A DNA stretch of 61,039 nucleotides from CAUYUA01 sp963575675 (GCA_963575675.1 CAUYUA010000077.1:1-61039), one strand, 5' to 3'. Counted from the first letter of the stretch, positions 1 through 9,759 are shown. Notes: generated from the letters alone by a model not told the origin. A program made the numbers and translations.

Positions 1-56
1 ATGGTTTCCAAAGGCCTCCCGGCCTTTGGCGGGTCCAGGGCGGAGCCCTGGCCTTG
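1..56 (+). repeat. Type-2 dispersed repeat, copy 1
   Basis: A GC-rich palindromic unit made of an AAAGGCC...GGCCTTT hairpin followed by a TCCAGGGCGGAGCCCTGG hairpin. Near-identical copies lie at 54649-54707 (same strand) and 19121-19167 (reverse, shortened). It is cut by the window edge or begins there. No coding potential is evident. Confidence 0.75.
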
Positions 57-191
57 GTGTTTGCAATTTTGGGTTTTTGAATGAACGGAGTAGAACGTTC
101 TTGGCGTTCGAAGAGGTTTGACGTCGAAGATAAGACGTCGGGGGGAGGGTCCTGAGGTCGTTAGCGCCGAATGTCGTCAACAAAGGCCGAC

Positions 192-290
192 AATTCCAGA
201 GGACGATCGCTTCGCGAATAAGGGGAGCTTTCGCTCTCCCCTTATAATCCCCCGCGACCAGGAACACAGTCCCTGGACCCTTTCAATTCA
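192..290. repeat. Type-1 palindromic element, right arm only
   Basis: This is the right half of the large type-1 intergenic element. It carries the internal motif TTCGCGAATAAGGGG, an AGC-TTTCG-CTC mini-hairpin, and the terminal arm CCAGGAACACAGTCCCTGG followed by ACCC. The left half is not visible and may lie before position 1, because at 54484-54897 a type-2 repeat likewise sits inside a type-1 element, upstream of the right arm. It lies just past the 3' end of ybaB. Confidence 0.7.
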
Positions 291-310
291 GTTGCTTTAA
301 GTTTCGGCTT

Positions 311-634
311 TTAGAACGGAAGCTTCATGCCGGGTGGAAGTTTAATGCCGCCCATCAGTTTTTGTGTTTCGTCGGCCACAATGGCCTCAATTTTGTTCTT
401 GGCGTCGTTGCACGCGGCGACAATCAAGTCTTCCAACATCTCAACGTCTTCAGGGTTGACGATTTCTTTCGACAATTTGATTCGCTTCAGCTCGCCCTTT
501 CCGTTGAGCGTCGCTTGAACCATTCCTGCGCCGGATTGCCCCGCAGCTTCGATGTCCGCCAATCGCGATTGCATCTCTTGCATGCGCGACTGCATTTGCT
601 GCGCTTGCTTCATCATCTGGCCGAAGTTCTTCAT
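311..634 (-). CDS. ybaB: YbaB/EbfC nucleoid-associated protein
   Basis: A 107-residue protein of the YbaB/EbfC DNA-binding family, normal length. The N-terminus is a Met/Gln-rich helix (QMMKQAQQMQSRMQEMQ), followed by the conserved beta region (GKGELKRIKLSKEIV) and a NPEDVEMLEDLIVAA helix. The family forms dimers that bind DNA, and its genes are often linked to dnaX and recR. The ATG overlaps the dnaX stop codon as ATGA at 631-634, so translation is probably coupled. RecR, which usually follows, is absent: the next 300 bases hold repeats only. Confidence 0.95.
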   Translation of the reverse strand: MKNFGQMMKQAQQMQSRMQEMQSRLADIEAAGQSGAGMVQATLNGKGELKRIKLSKEIVNPEDVEMLEDLIVAACNDAKNKIEAIVADETQKLMGGIKLPPGMKLPF

Positions 635-2601
635 AGGCTCCAGAATTCTCCTTCTTCGTCGATGGTCTCTAGGTCGGCTGAAAACTCCGCCGCCGCGTCA
701 GAGTCCGAATCGTTCTCTGTTTCATCGCTGACCGTCAGAGTCAGTTTTCGAATATCGCTGATGCGAGCGCCGGGAAACGTCTCCAACACAGCGCGCACGA
801 CCGGATGTTGAGCTGCTTCTTGACGTTCTTTTTCGACCGTCGCGTTTTCTTGTTCGGACAGAGTCGGCAATCCCGGCGCAGAGGAAACGCTTACCCACCA
901 CCGACAACCAGTCCATTGATACAGCAACGCCGAAACTCGATTCGCCAAATTGACCGGCGCTTGCGAACTTGGGCGAATTTCTAAAATTCCGGGACCGAAC
1001 CGCACCAAGTGAACGTTAGCGTACAAGTGCGCATACAATGTTCCCTCTCGTCGTTCGGCGAACAGGCGAACCAAAGCAGGGAAATCGGCGGGAGGCTCTG
1101 AAAGAGGCCCTGTGGGAGTGGAGGGGGCTTCGATTTCAGGCGATGACGGTTCTGCATTTCCAATCAGACGCGGCTTGCTTTGGTGAACGGAGCCGCTTTC
1201 GATTCGTCCAACAACGGACGTCGTTCCTGTGGATGCGCGCGCCGTGATGAAAGAATCATTTCCAGCGCCGGAAAACGCCGCGACGGGGGAGGTCGCGGTG
1301 GGGGAGGGAGGCGACGCCGTTGCGTTTGCTCCACCGCCGGAGGGCGGCGTTGAGCGTCCGCCTCCACTGGGAGCGCCGGATGCCGAAGAAGTGTTCTGCA
1401 AGCGTCGCATTAACTCAGCCGGTGGAGGCATATCCGCCGCGAAAGCCAATCGAATCAAAATCATTTCAACGGCTTGTTGGGGGCGAGGCGCAGATTGAGC
1501 CTCGTTGAACCCTTTCAACAACATTTGCCAGGCGCGCGCCAATATGGACATCGGCAATTTATTGGCCAAAGCTCCACCGCGCACGCGCTCGGTTTCTGGC
1601 GCGCCGGGGTCTTCGGCGGTTTCCGAGATTAATTTGAAGCGGCTAAGAAAGTGGACAAGGTCCAACAAATCGCGCAGCACAGCCAAAGGATCGGCTCCGC
1701 GTCTGTCAAGATCGGCTAAAATATCAAGCGCGTCTCGCGGACGTCCGGCCAGCGCGGCTTCGAGAAGATCAATAATGACTCCACGGTCGGCCAATCCGAG
1801 CATCTCACGGACTTGATTCGCAGCGACGAAACTTCCTCCGGCGGCAATGGCCTGATCGAGAAGGCTGAGTCCATCGCGCACCGATCCATCGGCGGCGCGA
1901 GCGATCATGGCGACGGCGTCGGGTTCGATTGTGACGCCTTCTCGTTCCGCGACGCGCAGGAAGTGTTGCGACAGAACAGCGGTTTCGATGCGGCGCAAAT
2001 CGAAACGCTGGCATCGCGAGAGGATCGTGACGGGAACTTTGCGGATTTCTGTTGTCGCGAAGACGAATTTTACATGCGGCGGCGGCTCTTCCAGCGTTTT
2101 CAACAACGCATTGAAGGCGTTTTTGGACAGCATGTGGACTTCGTCGATGATGTAGAGCTTATAACGGGCCGAGCTGGGCGCATAACGGGAGCCGTCTATA
2201 ATTTCGCGAATATCTTCGACGCCGGTGTGTGAAGCGGCGTCCATTTCGAAAACATCAACGTGACGATCTTCGGCAATGGCGCGACAGTGAACGCACACGT
2301 CGCACGGAGAAACCGTAGGGCCGCCTGCGCCGTCTGGGCCCACGCAATTGAGCGCTCGGGCGATGATTCGAGCTGTGGTCGTTTTTCCGACGCCACGCAC
2401 GCCCGTCAGCATAAATGCCTGAGCAATTCGTCCTAATGTCAGAGCGTTTGAGAGGGTGCGCACCAAAGCTTCTTGACCGATCAGCTCGGCAAAACTGGTT
2501 GGTCTATACTTCCGTGCAAGAACGCGATAAGCGACTCCAACATTTGCGTTGAAGGCGACCGCAGGAGGCCCGGAGGCTTCAGTGAACGGCGGTTGCGTCA
2601 C
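631..2601 (-). CDS. dnaX: DNA polymerase III subunit gamma/tau
   Basis: A 656-residue clamp-loader ATPase. The Walker A motif (GVRGVGKTTTAR) is near residue 70, followed by a zinc-binding region with four cysteines, a Walker B DEVHML motif, the TLEEPPPHVKF segment and an arginine-finger SRCQRF segment. Domain III covers about residues 240-390. A low-complexity Ser/Pro/Gly linker (about 400-510) leads to a tau-type C-terminal domain. Length is normal for alphaproteobacteria. The SRP RNA lies directly upstream on the same strand and ybaB overlaps the stop. I saw no obvious programmed-frameshift site. Confidence 0.97.
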   Translation of the reverse strand: MTQPPFTEASGPPAVAFNANVGVAYRVLARKYRPTSFAELIGQEALVRTLSNALTLGRIAQAFMLTGVRGVGKTTTARIIARALNCVGPDGAGGPTVSPCDVCVHCRAIAEDRHVDVFEMDAASHTGVEDIREIIDGSRYAPSSARYKLYIIDEVHMLSKNAFNALLKTLEEPPPHVKFVFATTEIRKVPVTILSRCQRFDLRRIETAVLSQHFLRVAEREGVTIEPDAVAMIARAADGSVRDGLSLLDQAIAAGGSFVAANQVREMLGLADRGVIIDLLEAALAGRPRDALDILADLDRRGADPLAVLRDLLDLVHFLSRFKLISETAEDPGAPETERVRGGALANKLPMSILARAWQMLLKGFNEAQSAPRPQQAVEMILIRLAFAADMPPPAELMRRLQNTSSASGAPSGGGRSTPPSGGGANATASPPSPTATSPVAAFSGAGNDSFITARASTGTTSVVGRIESGSVHQSKPRLIGNAEPSSPEIEAPSTPTGPLSEPPADFPALVRLFAERREGTLYAHLYANVHLVRFGPGILEIRPSSQAPVNLANRVSALLYQWTGCRWWVSVSSAPGLPTLSEQENATVEKERQEAAQHPVVRAVLETFPGARISDIRKLTLTVSDETENDSDSDAAAEFSADLETIDEEGEFWSL

Positions 2602-2709
2602 GGGAGGGCTTCATGCCGGCGTCCACGGGGAAGGCTTTTGGTTGAAGCTCCGGGGCCTGACTTGTGTCATGGAGCGGGAGCTTTGCGCTTAAATGACGCT
2701 TGGTATGGG

Positions 2710-2808
2710 TGAGAGGCTGAACAAGTGACCCAAACGAGACCTCGTTACGGCTGCTTCCTTCCGGACCTGACCGGATTGGCGAGACGTTTGTCCACCGCCA
2801 ACCTCCCA
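2710..2808 (-). ncRNA. ffs: Signal recognition particle 4.5S RNA
   Basis: The reverse strand carries the SRP RNA apical hairpin GGTCAGGTCCGGAAGGAAGC, including the GGAA tetraloop and asymmetric loop bound by Ffh. The flanking strands GGGAGGTTG (2799-2807) and CAGCCTCTC (2711-2719) pair to close a rod of about 97 nucleotides. Position upstream of dnaX is typical of alphaproteobacteria. The ends are estimated to within a few bases. Confidence 0.93.
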
Positions 2809-2892
2809 CTCTATTTATCTTGAAGAATGCGGCGGAAAGCAAGTGAAATGCGCGGGAATGGCGATAAAAAGATGACGGATAGAAATTGGAAA

Positions 2893-2941
2893 CAAAATCA
2901 GATAGGCTCAGGGGGCATGTTCCTGGGCCTATCTGATTTTG
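2893..2941. terminator. Short type-1 palindrome, likely terminator
   Basis: The arms CAAAATCAGATAGG and CCTATCTGATTTTG are perfect complements around a CAGG...CCTG core. The structure is a strong hairpin with A/T-rich flanks. It lies just past the stop of the chemoreceptor gene on the reverse strand and before the SRP RNA, so it could terminate the chemoreceptor transcript. It belongs to the same family as the copies at 12201 and 30912. Confidence 0.7.
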
Positions 2942-2946
2942 TTGCT

Positions 2947-5123
2947 TTAGTTTGCGCTTTTTCGGACTCCGGAAATGAACTGATCCGCCTTGAACGACAA
3001 CTGAGTCGCTTGTTCCGTCAATTGATTGGCGTTCTGTAGCAATTCGTTGGCGGCGTCCCCAGTGATTCGCGCCGATCCTTCCAGTCCTCCGATCGCATAA
3101 GCCACCTCTTGATTGTGGGTCGCGACGTCATGCACGCTCTTCGCAATCGCTTTGGTGACGGCGTCCTGCTCTTCTATGGCGGAGGCAACGACAACCGTCG
3201 TGGCGTTGATTCCAGCGATAACCTGGGAAACGGCGGAAACGTCAGAGACCGCCGCTTCGCTTGCTTGCTGCATTTCTTTGATTTGTTTTGTGATTTGCTC
3301 TGTCGCATGAGCGGTTTGAACCGCGAGGTTCTTGACTTCTCCGGCGACGACGGCAAAACCTTTGCCTGCGTCTCCCGCTCTCGCCGCCTCGATTGTCGCA
3401 TTGAGCGCCAATAGGTTGGTTTGAGCGGCAATGCTCGTAATCAGCTTAACGATCTCGCCTATTGCGCCGGTTTGGTTTTCTAGAGAACGAATTGTCTCCA
3501 TCGTGGTCTCAACGCGCGTGACGGCGTTCCGAGCGATATCGACGGAACGAGTGACCTGGTGAGATATTTCGGCGATGGAACATGATAGTTCCTCGGCGGC
3601 AGAGGCGACGGTTTGAATGTTTTTCGAGGCGTTTTGGCTGGCAACCAAAACATTGGCGGCTCTTGACAACCCTTCGTTCGCTGTTCCGGACAACTGACCT
3701 GCGCCGCGCTGCACGTCCGAGGCAATCGTCGAGATGCGTGTCGCCACAGACGCAATTGAGCTTTCAAAGTCCCGAGCCATCGCTTCCATGGCGGCGCGGT
3801 TTTTGATCGAATGGGCTTTCTTTGCTTCTTCTTGTTCTAGGCGCAATCGTTCGATAGCCAGGGCGTTTTCTTTAAAGATGATGATGGCGCGACTCATTTC
3901 GCCGATTTCATCGCTGCGATCATTGTCGGCGATGGAGACCATCATGTTGCCGCCCGCCAAATCCCGCATAACGGTGATCAGGCCGGAAAGCGGGGCGACA
4001 ATTCGGCGGCCAACGAACCAGAAGGAAATGAACAGACCAATTGAAACAGTCGCGGCGCCAAGAATCAAAAGAAAATTTGACCTCTCGTCAAGAAGATTAT
4101 GAGATTCTTTAGTGGATTGCTGAATATAATCTTGAGCTTTTCTAATCAACTTCTGAACATCTTGAGAGATTTCTTCCGTTATTTTTTTGTTTTCTTCGAT
4201 CAGCGCGGTTGATTGCTCGAAGAGATCAAGTCGGCGAGAGCGCAGCATCTGAATGCCTGAATTGGCGTCGCCGATTTGTGCAATCTCGTCATAGAGCTTT
4301 TGAATGCGCCCTTTCTGAACGTCGGGAAGATTTTTCAAAGCGGAGCGAGTCGTTTTCATCGCTCCTCGGAACTTTAGAGCCGATTGTTTGACGGAGTCGA
4401 GATTCTTGGCGCCGAAGATATCAATCAAAGCGCCGGTCGCCACTTGTATTTCGCTTTGGAGCGTCAACATGGGTCTACTGTCGGCCAGAGCGCCGGCGAG
4501 ATCGACAGACATCGCCGTGACGTCTTCTTTTGTGGCTTCGGCAATTCTCTCTTTGATGGTTTTTCCGATCAGAGTGATCCGCATATTCAAGGTGTTGATC
4601 GCCGGTCCAATTTCCGCTTGCGCGGCGTCTCTGGCTTTGATCATGCTTGTCAGCAACACTTGAGCCGATTGTTCAATTTTGAGCCCTTCGACCACCAGCG
4701 CGTCAATGCGAGCAAGATTCTGTCCTAATCGCCGCACGCCGTTTTTGACGGCGTCAAGATTGGTTGCGTCAAGATTGGAACGACGCAATGTCTCTAAATT
4801 TTCTTCCAGCAGCGTCATCTGGCGGGTGATGGCCTGGAATTTTTGCTCGCGTTCGACGGTTGATGCGCCACAACCGCCCGAGCGCTGACGTTGAGTCGTT
4901 CTCCGTCGCGCGCCAGCGTCAAAGCCGCCGTCATCACCGGAACTCGTTGATCTGTTATTCCGCTCAGAACGCGCGCCAATTGATCGAATGAAACGACGGC
5001 TATGGCAAATCCGCTCATCGCCAAGGCGACGATAAGCATCTGAGCCCCGATTAAACGGCCTCCAACGCCATGAAGATAGGTCATGGCCCGCGCCGTTCCG
5101 CGAAGAGAAGACGACATGGTCAT
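2947..5123 (-). pseudogene. Methyl-accepting chemotaxis protein, frameshifted
   Basis: The gene reads in one frame from the ATG at 5123 (TM helix near residues 25-48, then a helical periplasmic segment) and in another frame from about 4866 to the stop at 2947. At the junction ...SARAVVA joins ASTVEREQK, consistent with one missing base near 4863-4870. The restored protein would be about 725 residues. It has a long helical periplasmic domain resembling TorS-type sensors, a second TM (FLLILGAATVSIGLFISFWF), HAMP, and the signalling hairpin with TNLLALNATIEAARAGDAGKGFAVVA. The start lies five bases after the stop of the binding-protein gene with AAGG upstream, so the two form an operon. The open frame continuing up to 5274 is spurious. 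The break could be real or a sequencing error. Confidence 0.85.
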
Positions 5124-5128
5124 CGAGC

Positions 5129-6409
5129 TTACCTTTCATGATAAAGGCGAAGACTGCCGCTTTTTGCAATACTCGGAAAGTCTGAGTACACGGTTTCTTT
5201 GACCCAGCGTCGGCTCTGCCCATCGAGGCGCCATTGTCCCGTTCCCAAAGGGATGACCGAAAAATTATGCTCATTGAAGGCTATTTTTCCGGCTACGGTT
5301 TCAACCGCAGTTGCTTTCAGCGCTTTGATCAGAGCCGCAGGATCTGCGCTGCCTGCGCGTTCCAGAGCTGAAAACAAAACATCATATGCGGCGTCGTTCA
5401 GACCGAGGAGAGGAGAATAATATTTTCCGGGATTCGCGGTCTCGTAAGTTTTGATCAAAGCGGCGCCGTCATAATCGCCATATTTGGAACGTCCTGAAAA
5501 CGCTTCCGACCAAAAGTCGCACCCTGCAATGTCCTCGGCGTCTTTTCCAATCTCCGCCATGGCTTCGGCGAATCCGGAGGCTTTGTCGATCATGTAAAAC
5601 TTCGGCTTGAAGTTCGCTTTCCCCGCCGCTGTGAGGAAATTAGCCAAATCTGGTGGTGGTAGAACCCCGGCGACAACTTCGACGCCCGCTTCTTTAAACT
5701 TGGCGACGATGGGAGAATAGTCCGCCAACCCTTCTTCCATATGCCCGGTAAAAACGCCCTGCCATTTTTCTTGGGTGTAGGCGGGGTTGAACAGTGTATA
5801 AAACACCACGCCGTCGGGGTCGTTGGGGTATAGGTAGCCGATTTTTCCGTTGAATCCTCCAGGAATTGCTTTTAGCGTATTGACGTGATTGCGAATGAGA
5901 TCGGCAACCTGGAAGAAGAAATGAAATCCGTATTCCGTGTCTCGCGGCTTTCCATCGGCGCCCAACAACCAGGCTTCGATAGGCGTAGACGTGGTGATGC
6001 ATGGAATTTCGTATTTTTCACACATCTCCGTTGGTTGATTTGTGGTGTCTGGTGTGAACGACGCCATGACGATATTGACTTTGTCTTCGACAATAGCCTT
6101 CGTCGCAGCTTCATTTGAACCGGCGGGGGTTGATTTTGAATCGTAATATTTAATTTCAATATCGCAACGCCGCCCGCCGATGACAAGGCCGCCTTTTTTA
6201 TTAAATTGATCGATTTTGAAGGCGTCAATCCATGGATGCACCAATGCCGCCGGTTGGAGCGCTCCGGTCATTGGCAGAACTCGTCCGATTTTCACCGAGC
6301 ATTCGGCGCCGATGGCTGAGGTCGCCCATGAACAAAGCAGAGCCGTCGCCCAAATTGCAGTGCGGACTTCAAAGCTTTTGGCGACATTATAACTTCTGGA
6401 GGTTGTCAT
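5129..6409 (-). CDS. ABC-type amino-acid/urea-like periplasmic binding protein
   Basis: About 426 residues from the Met at 6409 (a start at 6424 is also possible). A signal peptide ends near AIGA-ECS, followed by the type-I periplasmic binding fold of the LivK/branched-chain family (KIGRVLPMTGALQPAAL; a GLVIGGR segment; DYSPIVAKFKEAGVEVV). No permease or ATPase genes are nearby. Its partner is instead the chemoreceptor starting five bases downstream. This suggests a ligand-loaded binding protein that docks on the receptor, as TorT does with TorS; that is inference. The ligand is not predictable. Confidence 0.85.
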   Translation of the reverse strand: MTTSRSYNVAKSFEVRTAIWATALLCSWATSAIGAECSVKIGRVLPMTGALQPAALVHPWIDAFKIDQFNKKGGLVIGGRRCDIEIKYYDSKSTPAGSNEAATKAIVEDKVNIVMASFTPDTTNQPTEMCEKYEIPCITTSTPIEAWLLGADGKPRDTEYGFHFFFQVADLIRNHVNTLKAIPGGFNGKIGYLYPNDPDGVVFYTLFNPAYTQEKWQGVFTGHMEEGLADYSPIVAKFKEAGVEVVAGVLPPPDLANFLTAAGKANFKPKFYMIDKASGFAEAMAEIGKDAEDIAGCDFWSEAFSGRSKYGDYDGAALIKTYETANPGKYYSPLLGLNDAAYDVLFSALERAGSADPAALIKALKATAVETVAGKIAFNEHNFSVIPLGTGQWRLDGQSRRWVKETVYSDFPSIAKSGSLRLYHER

Positions 6410-6474
6410 TGGCTTCCTCTCCATTGGAGCTTTTCGACAAGACTTTCGCCGGAATTTGGAGAAAAGTATTCGCT

Positions 6475-7359
6475 CTAAAATTTAGCAATGAATTTCAGCC
6501 AAAACTTATCGCCTTGAGGCCGATTTTCTGTGACGACTTCATGGTGCCATGTTCCGTTCAAAGACATGGAGCCGAAATCATATTTGACCGAGGGACCGAA
6601 CGCCAACGCCATGCCTCGGTTTCCATCTATGACTCCGGCAGCTTTGTCGTCGGTTGTCTGTTTAAACCAATACCCGGCAACGCCCAGCGTCCATGAGTTG
6701 AAATGTTGAGCGACTGCAAAATCCGTATGAAACGCTTGGCCCGAGGTGTAATGAGTGTCGGGATTTTCCAAGTTGAACGCATACATTAATTTTGCAGAAA
6801 CTTCGGCGCCGCTGTCGCTGAGGTAGGTTCCAGCAACCAATGGCTCTATGCCCAGGTGATTGGCCCCGATATTGAGCGGTTTGGAGCGATCGTATTCTCC
6901 CGTAGGGAGAATGAAGTCAAGTCCGGTCGCGATATGGAAATTCTTGAAATGCCACGACAAGATGAACGGGTCGATCGTGATGTCGCCTAAGCCGGTGCGA
7001 TGGAAGGAAAGTCCCGGCAATCTGTAGTCGAGGCTCACGATCGGCAGCAAAATATGCGCGCCCAGATTGGCGCCCAAAATCGTGAATTCGCTTACATAAA
7101 GAAGCCTGACGACTTCCGCCGTTGCATTCAGGCTGATGCTCGTGGGAGCCTTATTGCCGGATTTGTCGTTCAGTCGATCCGCAGTATAGTGAGTTAAGTA
7201 GTTGAGAAGATAAAGTCCCGGAGGAGGCACTGCGCCTGCCATTAAACCTTCTGCTCCATCCGGATATTGTGAAGCCGCTTCCGTCGCCAACGCCGAAGTG
7301 CTTCCTGTCGCCATAGCGAGCATCGTCGCGCCAAGAAAAATTTTCTTAATGCGTAGCAT
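6475..7359 (-). CDS. MetA-pathway phenol-degradation family outer-membrane protein
   Basis: A 294-residue protein with a signal peptide (LGATMLAMATGSTSALA) and the family signature VPPPGLYLLNY near residues 44-54. It is rich in alternating beta strands and ends in an aromatic-flanked strand (FWLKFIAKF), as expected for an outer-membrane barrel. Members are often annotated as transporters of aromatic compounds, with little direct evidence. It lies 50 bases upstream of the binding-protein gene on the same strand, so the three genes may be co-transcribed and share a ligand; this is inference. Confidence 0.75.
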   Translation of the reverse strand: MLRIKKIFLGATMLAMATGSTSALATEAASQYPDGAEGLMAGAVPPPGLYLLNYLTHYTADRLNDKSGNKAPTSISLNATAEVVRLLYVSEFTILGANLGAHILLPIVSLDYRLPGLSFHRTGLGDITIDPFILSWHFKNFHIATGLDFILPTGEYDRSKPLNIGANHLGIEPLVAGTYLSDSGAEVSAKLMYAFNLENPDTHYTSGQAFHTDFAVAQHFNSWTLGVAGYWFKQTTDDKAAGVIDGNRGMALAFGPSVKYDFGSMSLNGTWHHEVVTENRPQGDKFWLKFIAKF

Positions 7360-8178
7360 GTTGTCACCTCAAAAAACGCAAATATTTATGCAAGCTTCAG
7401 CCTTTGTTGTCTTATCAAAGACTATTTGCAAATATTATTTTTGTAAACGAAAAAAACGCAACCGTCAAATATGTACTATAATTGATATGATTTTGTTATA
7501 AATAAACATCATGGGGCATTGAAAATACATTCTATTGATATTCTTAAAATCATTATAACTGTTCTCCTAAAAAATACTTGTGTGTTTATACAAAATAAAT
7601 TCTTTTATAAAAAATCTATATTTACTATATTTTCAATTTCATTTAAATAAAATATTTAATTTTTTTTAAGAGATGATTTCCGTAGAAAAATGACTCTATA
7701 ATTTTTTAGAAAAATATTTCTGCGATGCTATATCAATCAAAATAGATGAAAAATCTTGTTATAGATTTGCTATTGCGTATTTTTTGGATTAAATAATCCT
7801 TATGTTTCGATTTGTCATAATTTTATATCGTGCTTTCTTAAAGAGCTTGCGGTTATTGCTTTTACATCTTTTTTGTTTTTTTTCTGAGTGGGGCGGAATG
7901 GAATTACATCAAAAGATATTGTGGAGGTAAAGAACGTATAGAGCTTGTTTGAAAAAAATATTCATATTTTCGGCGTTTTCCGGAAAACTCCTTAATATGT
8001 GGAGGGGGTATAAAAATTTTACGGATGGTTAACGCAATCCTGCTATTTTCACGGGTTTTCATATGTTCTATAATCAAAAACGTCGTGCAGCACAAAAACA
8101 AGTACTCCCATAAAAAATGAATAAGAGAAAATTTATTTTGTCCTAAATGAAATACGAGCAGGGGGGCAAGAGAACGCT
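7360..8178. other. AT-rich non-coding gap
   Basis: About 820 bases of strikingly AT-rich sequence with many A and T runs, unlike the rest of the window. No plausible gene was found on either strand. It separates the divergent starts of the MetA-like gene (reverse) and the HD-GYP regulator (forward), so it must contain both promoters. Its length and composition suggest binding of silencing nucleoid proteins or the remnant of an insertion; neither is proven. Confidence 0.6.
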
Positions 8179-9747
8179 ATGACGGGGCATGTGTCTGATA
8201 ACGATCTGATGTTTATTGACGATAATGAAGAAGAAAAAAAAGAAAGTGTGAGCGCAACATCGGAGTTTTGTCGTCTTCCCTGGAAGATACTGATTGTTGA
8301 CGACGATGATGAGGTTCATGCAGTTACTCGGGTTGTTTTGGGAGATGTTGTTTTCGAGGGGAGATCTCTTCGTTTCTTGTCTGCGCACTCTGAGGCGGAG
8401 GCGCGGAGGGTCGTTTCAGCTCATCCAGACATCGCGGCCATTTTGTTGGATGTGGTGATGGAGACGGATGACGCAGGATTGCGGCTCGTCCGTTATATTC
8501 GGGATGAACTTCACAATAAAGCGGTTCGGATTATTTTGCGCACAGGGCAGCCGGGACAAGCGCCGGAACGGCATATTGTTGTAGATTACGATATTAATGA
8601 CTATAAAGCCAAGAGCGAACTCACCGCGCAAAAACTATTTACATCCACGATTTCAGCATTGCGCTCTTATCAATACATCGCCGATCTTGAGCGCAGTAGG
8701 CAAGGGTTGGAAAAGATTATTGCGTTGTCTTCGGTGTTGTTCGGTCGAAAGCATCGACAGCCTTTTGTCGAGTCATTGCTGCAAAATTTGAGCGATTTGT
8801 TGGGAAACGTAAACAGCGCGTTTGTTTGCACTCAAAGCGATGATTCGGATTCGTTGCGGATTGCCGTAGGGCGTGGCGTTTATAAGGCCCAAGAGGGGCA
8901 ATTGGTGATAGAGTCCTTGCCGGAATCGGCTCGAAAGAACATGGTGACGGCGTTGCAAGAGCGTCGCACAACTTTTTTTGATAATTCGGGTGTGATCTTT
9001 TTTTCGAATTCTGCGTCTGAGTCGACCTTGGCTTATGTCGAGGGCGGCGTGGCGGAATCCGCAATCGATTTGAAGTTATTGGAAATTTTTTGTTCAAAGG
9101 TTGAAGTTGGGCTCGATAACATCCAGCTATACGATCAACTGCATCGCGCGCATAAAGGAACTATTTATGCGTTGGGGAAGCTGGCGGAATATCGGGATGA
9201 AATGACCGGAGAGCATGTGCGTCGTGTAGAGTCGCTCTCGAGGCGTATTGCTAAAGTTATGCTAAGTCGCGGAGATTTTCCGAATATTGTTGATGATCAG
9301 TTCTGTGAAATCATTGGTTTGGCCAGTATTTTGCACGATGTGGGAAAAATTGCGATTCCTGATGCGATTTTGCGGAAACCGGGGGCGTTGGATGATCAAG
9401 AAGTTATAATCATGCGTTCGCACGCGGAAATAGGGCGGAGGATTTTAGCGGATGCGGCAATGTTGGTTGGTGGAGCAACGTATTTGGTTTTAGGCGCTGA
9501 GATTGCGGGAAGCCATCACGAAAAATTTGATGGGACAGGATATCCAAATGGATTGGCGGGAGACGCTATTCCTTTGAGCGGTCGAATTGTGGCTTTGGCG
9601 GACGTTGTTGATGCTTTGGCTCACAAGCGGCCATATAAAGGCCCATGGTCGAGGCGTGAGATTGAGGATTTTGTCCGATCACAGATTGGTCGACATTTTG
9701 ATCCTCGTGTGGTTGCCGCTTTTTTTGAAGCTCAAGATGAAAGTTGA
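8179..9747 (+). CDS. Response regulator with DUF3369 and HD-GYP phosphodiesterase
   Basis: A 522-residue protein. The receiver domain is at about residues 36-160 (acidic cluster DDDD at 41-44, phospho-acceptor Asp91 in LLDVVMETDD), a DUF3369 GAF-like middle domain at about 175-310, and an HD-GYP domain at about 330-515. The HD motif is in ILHDVGKIAIPD near residue 384, and HHEKFDGTGYP carries the GYP motif. The expected activity is hydrolysis of c-di-GMP under phosphorylation control. It converges on the histidine kinase ending at 9800, a plausible partner. Confidence 0.93.
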   Translation: MTGHVSDNDLMFIDDNEEEKKESVSATSEFCRLPWKILIVDDDDEVHAVTRVVLGDVVFEGRSLRFLSAHSEAEARRVVSAHPDIAAILLDVVMETDDAGLRLVRYIRDELHNKAVRIILRTGQPGQAPERHIVVDYDINDYKAKSELTAQKLFTSTISALRSYQYIADLERSRQGLEKIIALSSVLFGRKHRQPFVESLLQNLSDLLGNVNSAFVCTQSDDSDSLRIAVGRGVYKAQEGQLVIESLPESARKNMVTALQERRTTFFDNSGVIFFSNSASESTLAYVEGGVAESAIDLKLLEIFCSKVEVGLDNIQLYDQLHRAHKGTIYALGKLAEYRDEMTGEHVRRVESLSRRIAKVMLSRGDFPNIVDDQFCEIIGLASILHDVGKIAIPDAILRKPGALDDQEVIIMRSHAEIGRRILADAAMLVGGATYLVLGAEIAGSHHEKFDGTGYPNGLAGDAIPLSGRIVALADVVDALAHKRPYKGPWSRREIEDFVRSQIGRHFDPRVVAAFFEAQDES

Positions 9748-9759
9748 CGTCTTTTGGAT

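Noticed and set aside
631..2601. Programmed frameshift producing gamma in dnaX
   Set aside because: I saw no A-rich slippery heptamer with a following hairpin at the expected position; not supportable from the sequence.
5124..5274. In-frame extension of the chemoreceptor reading frame upstream to 5274 (775 codons in total)
   Set aside because: The residues have no protein-like character, overlap the binding-protein gene, and the true N-terminus with its TM helix is in another frame from 5123.
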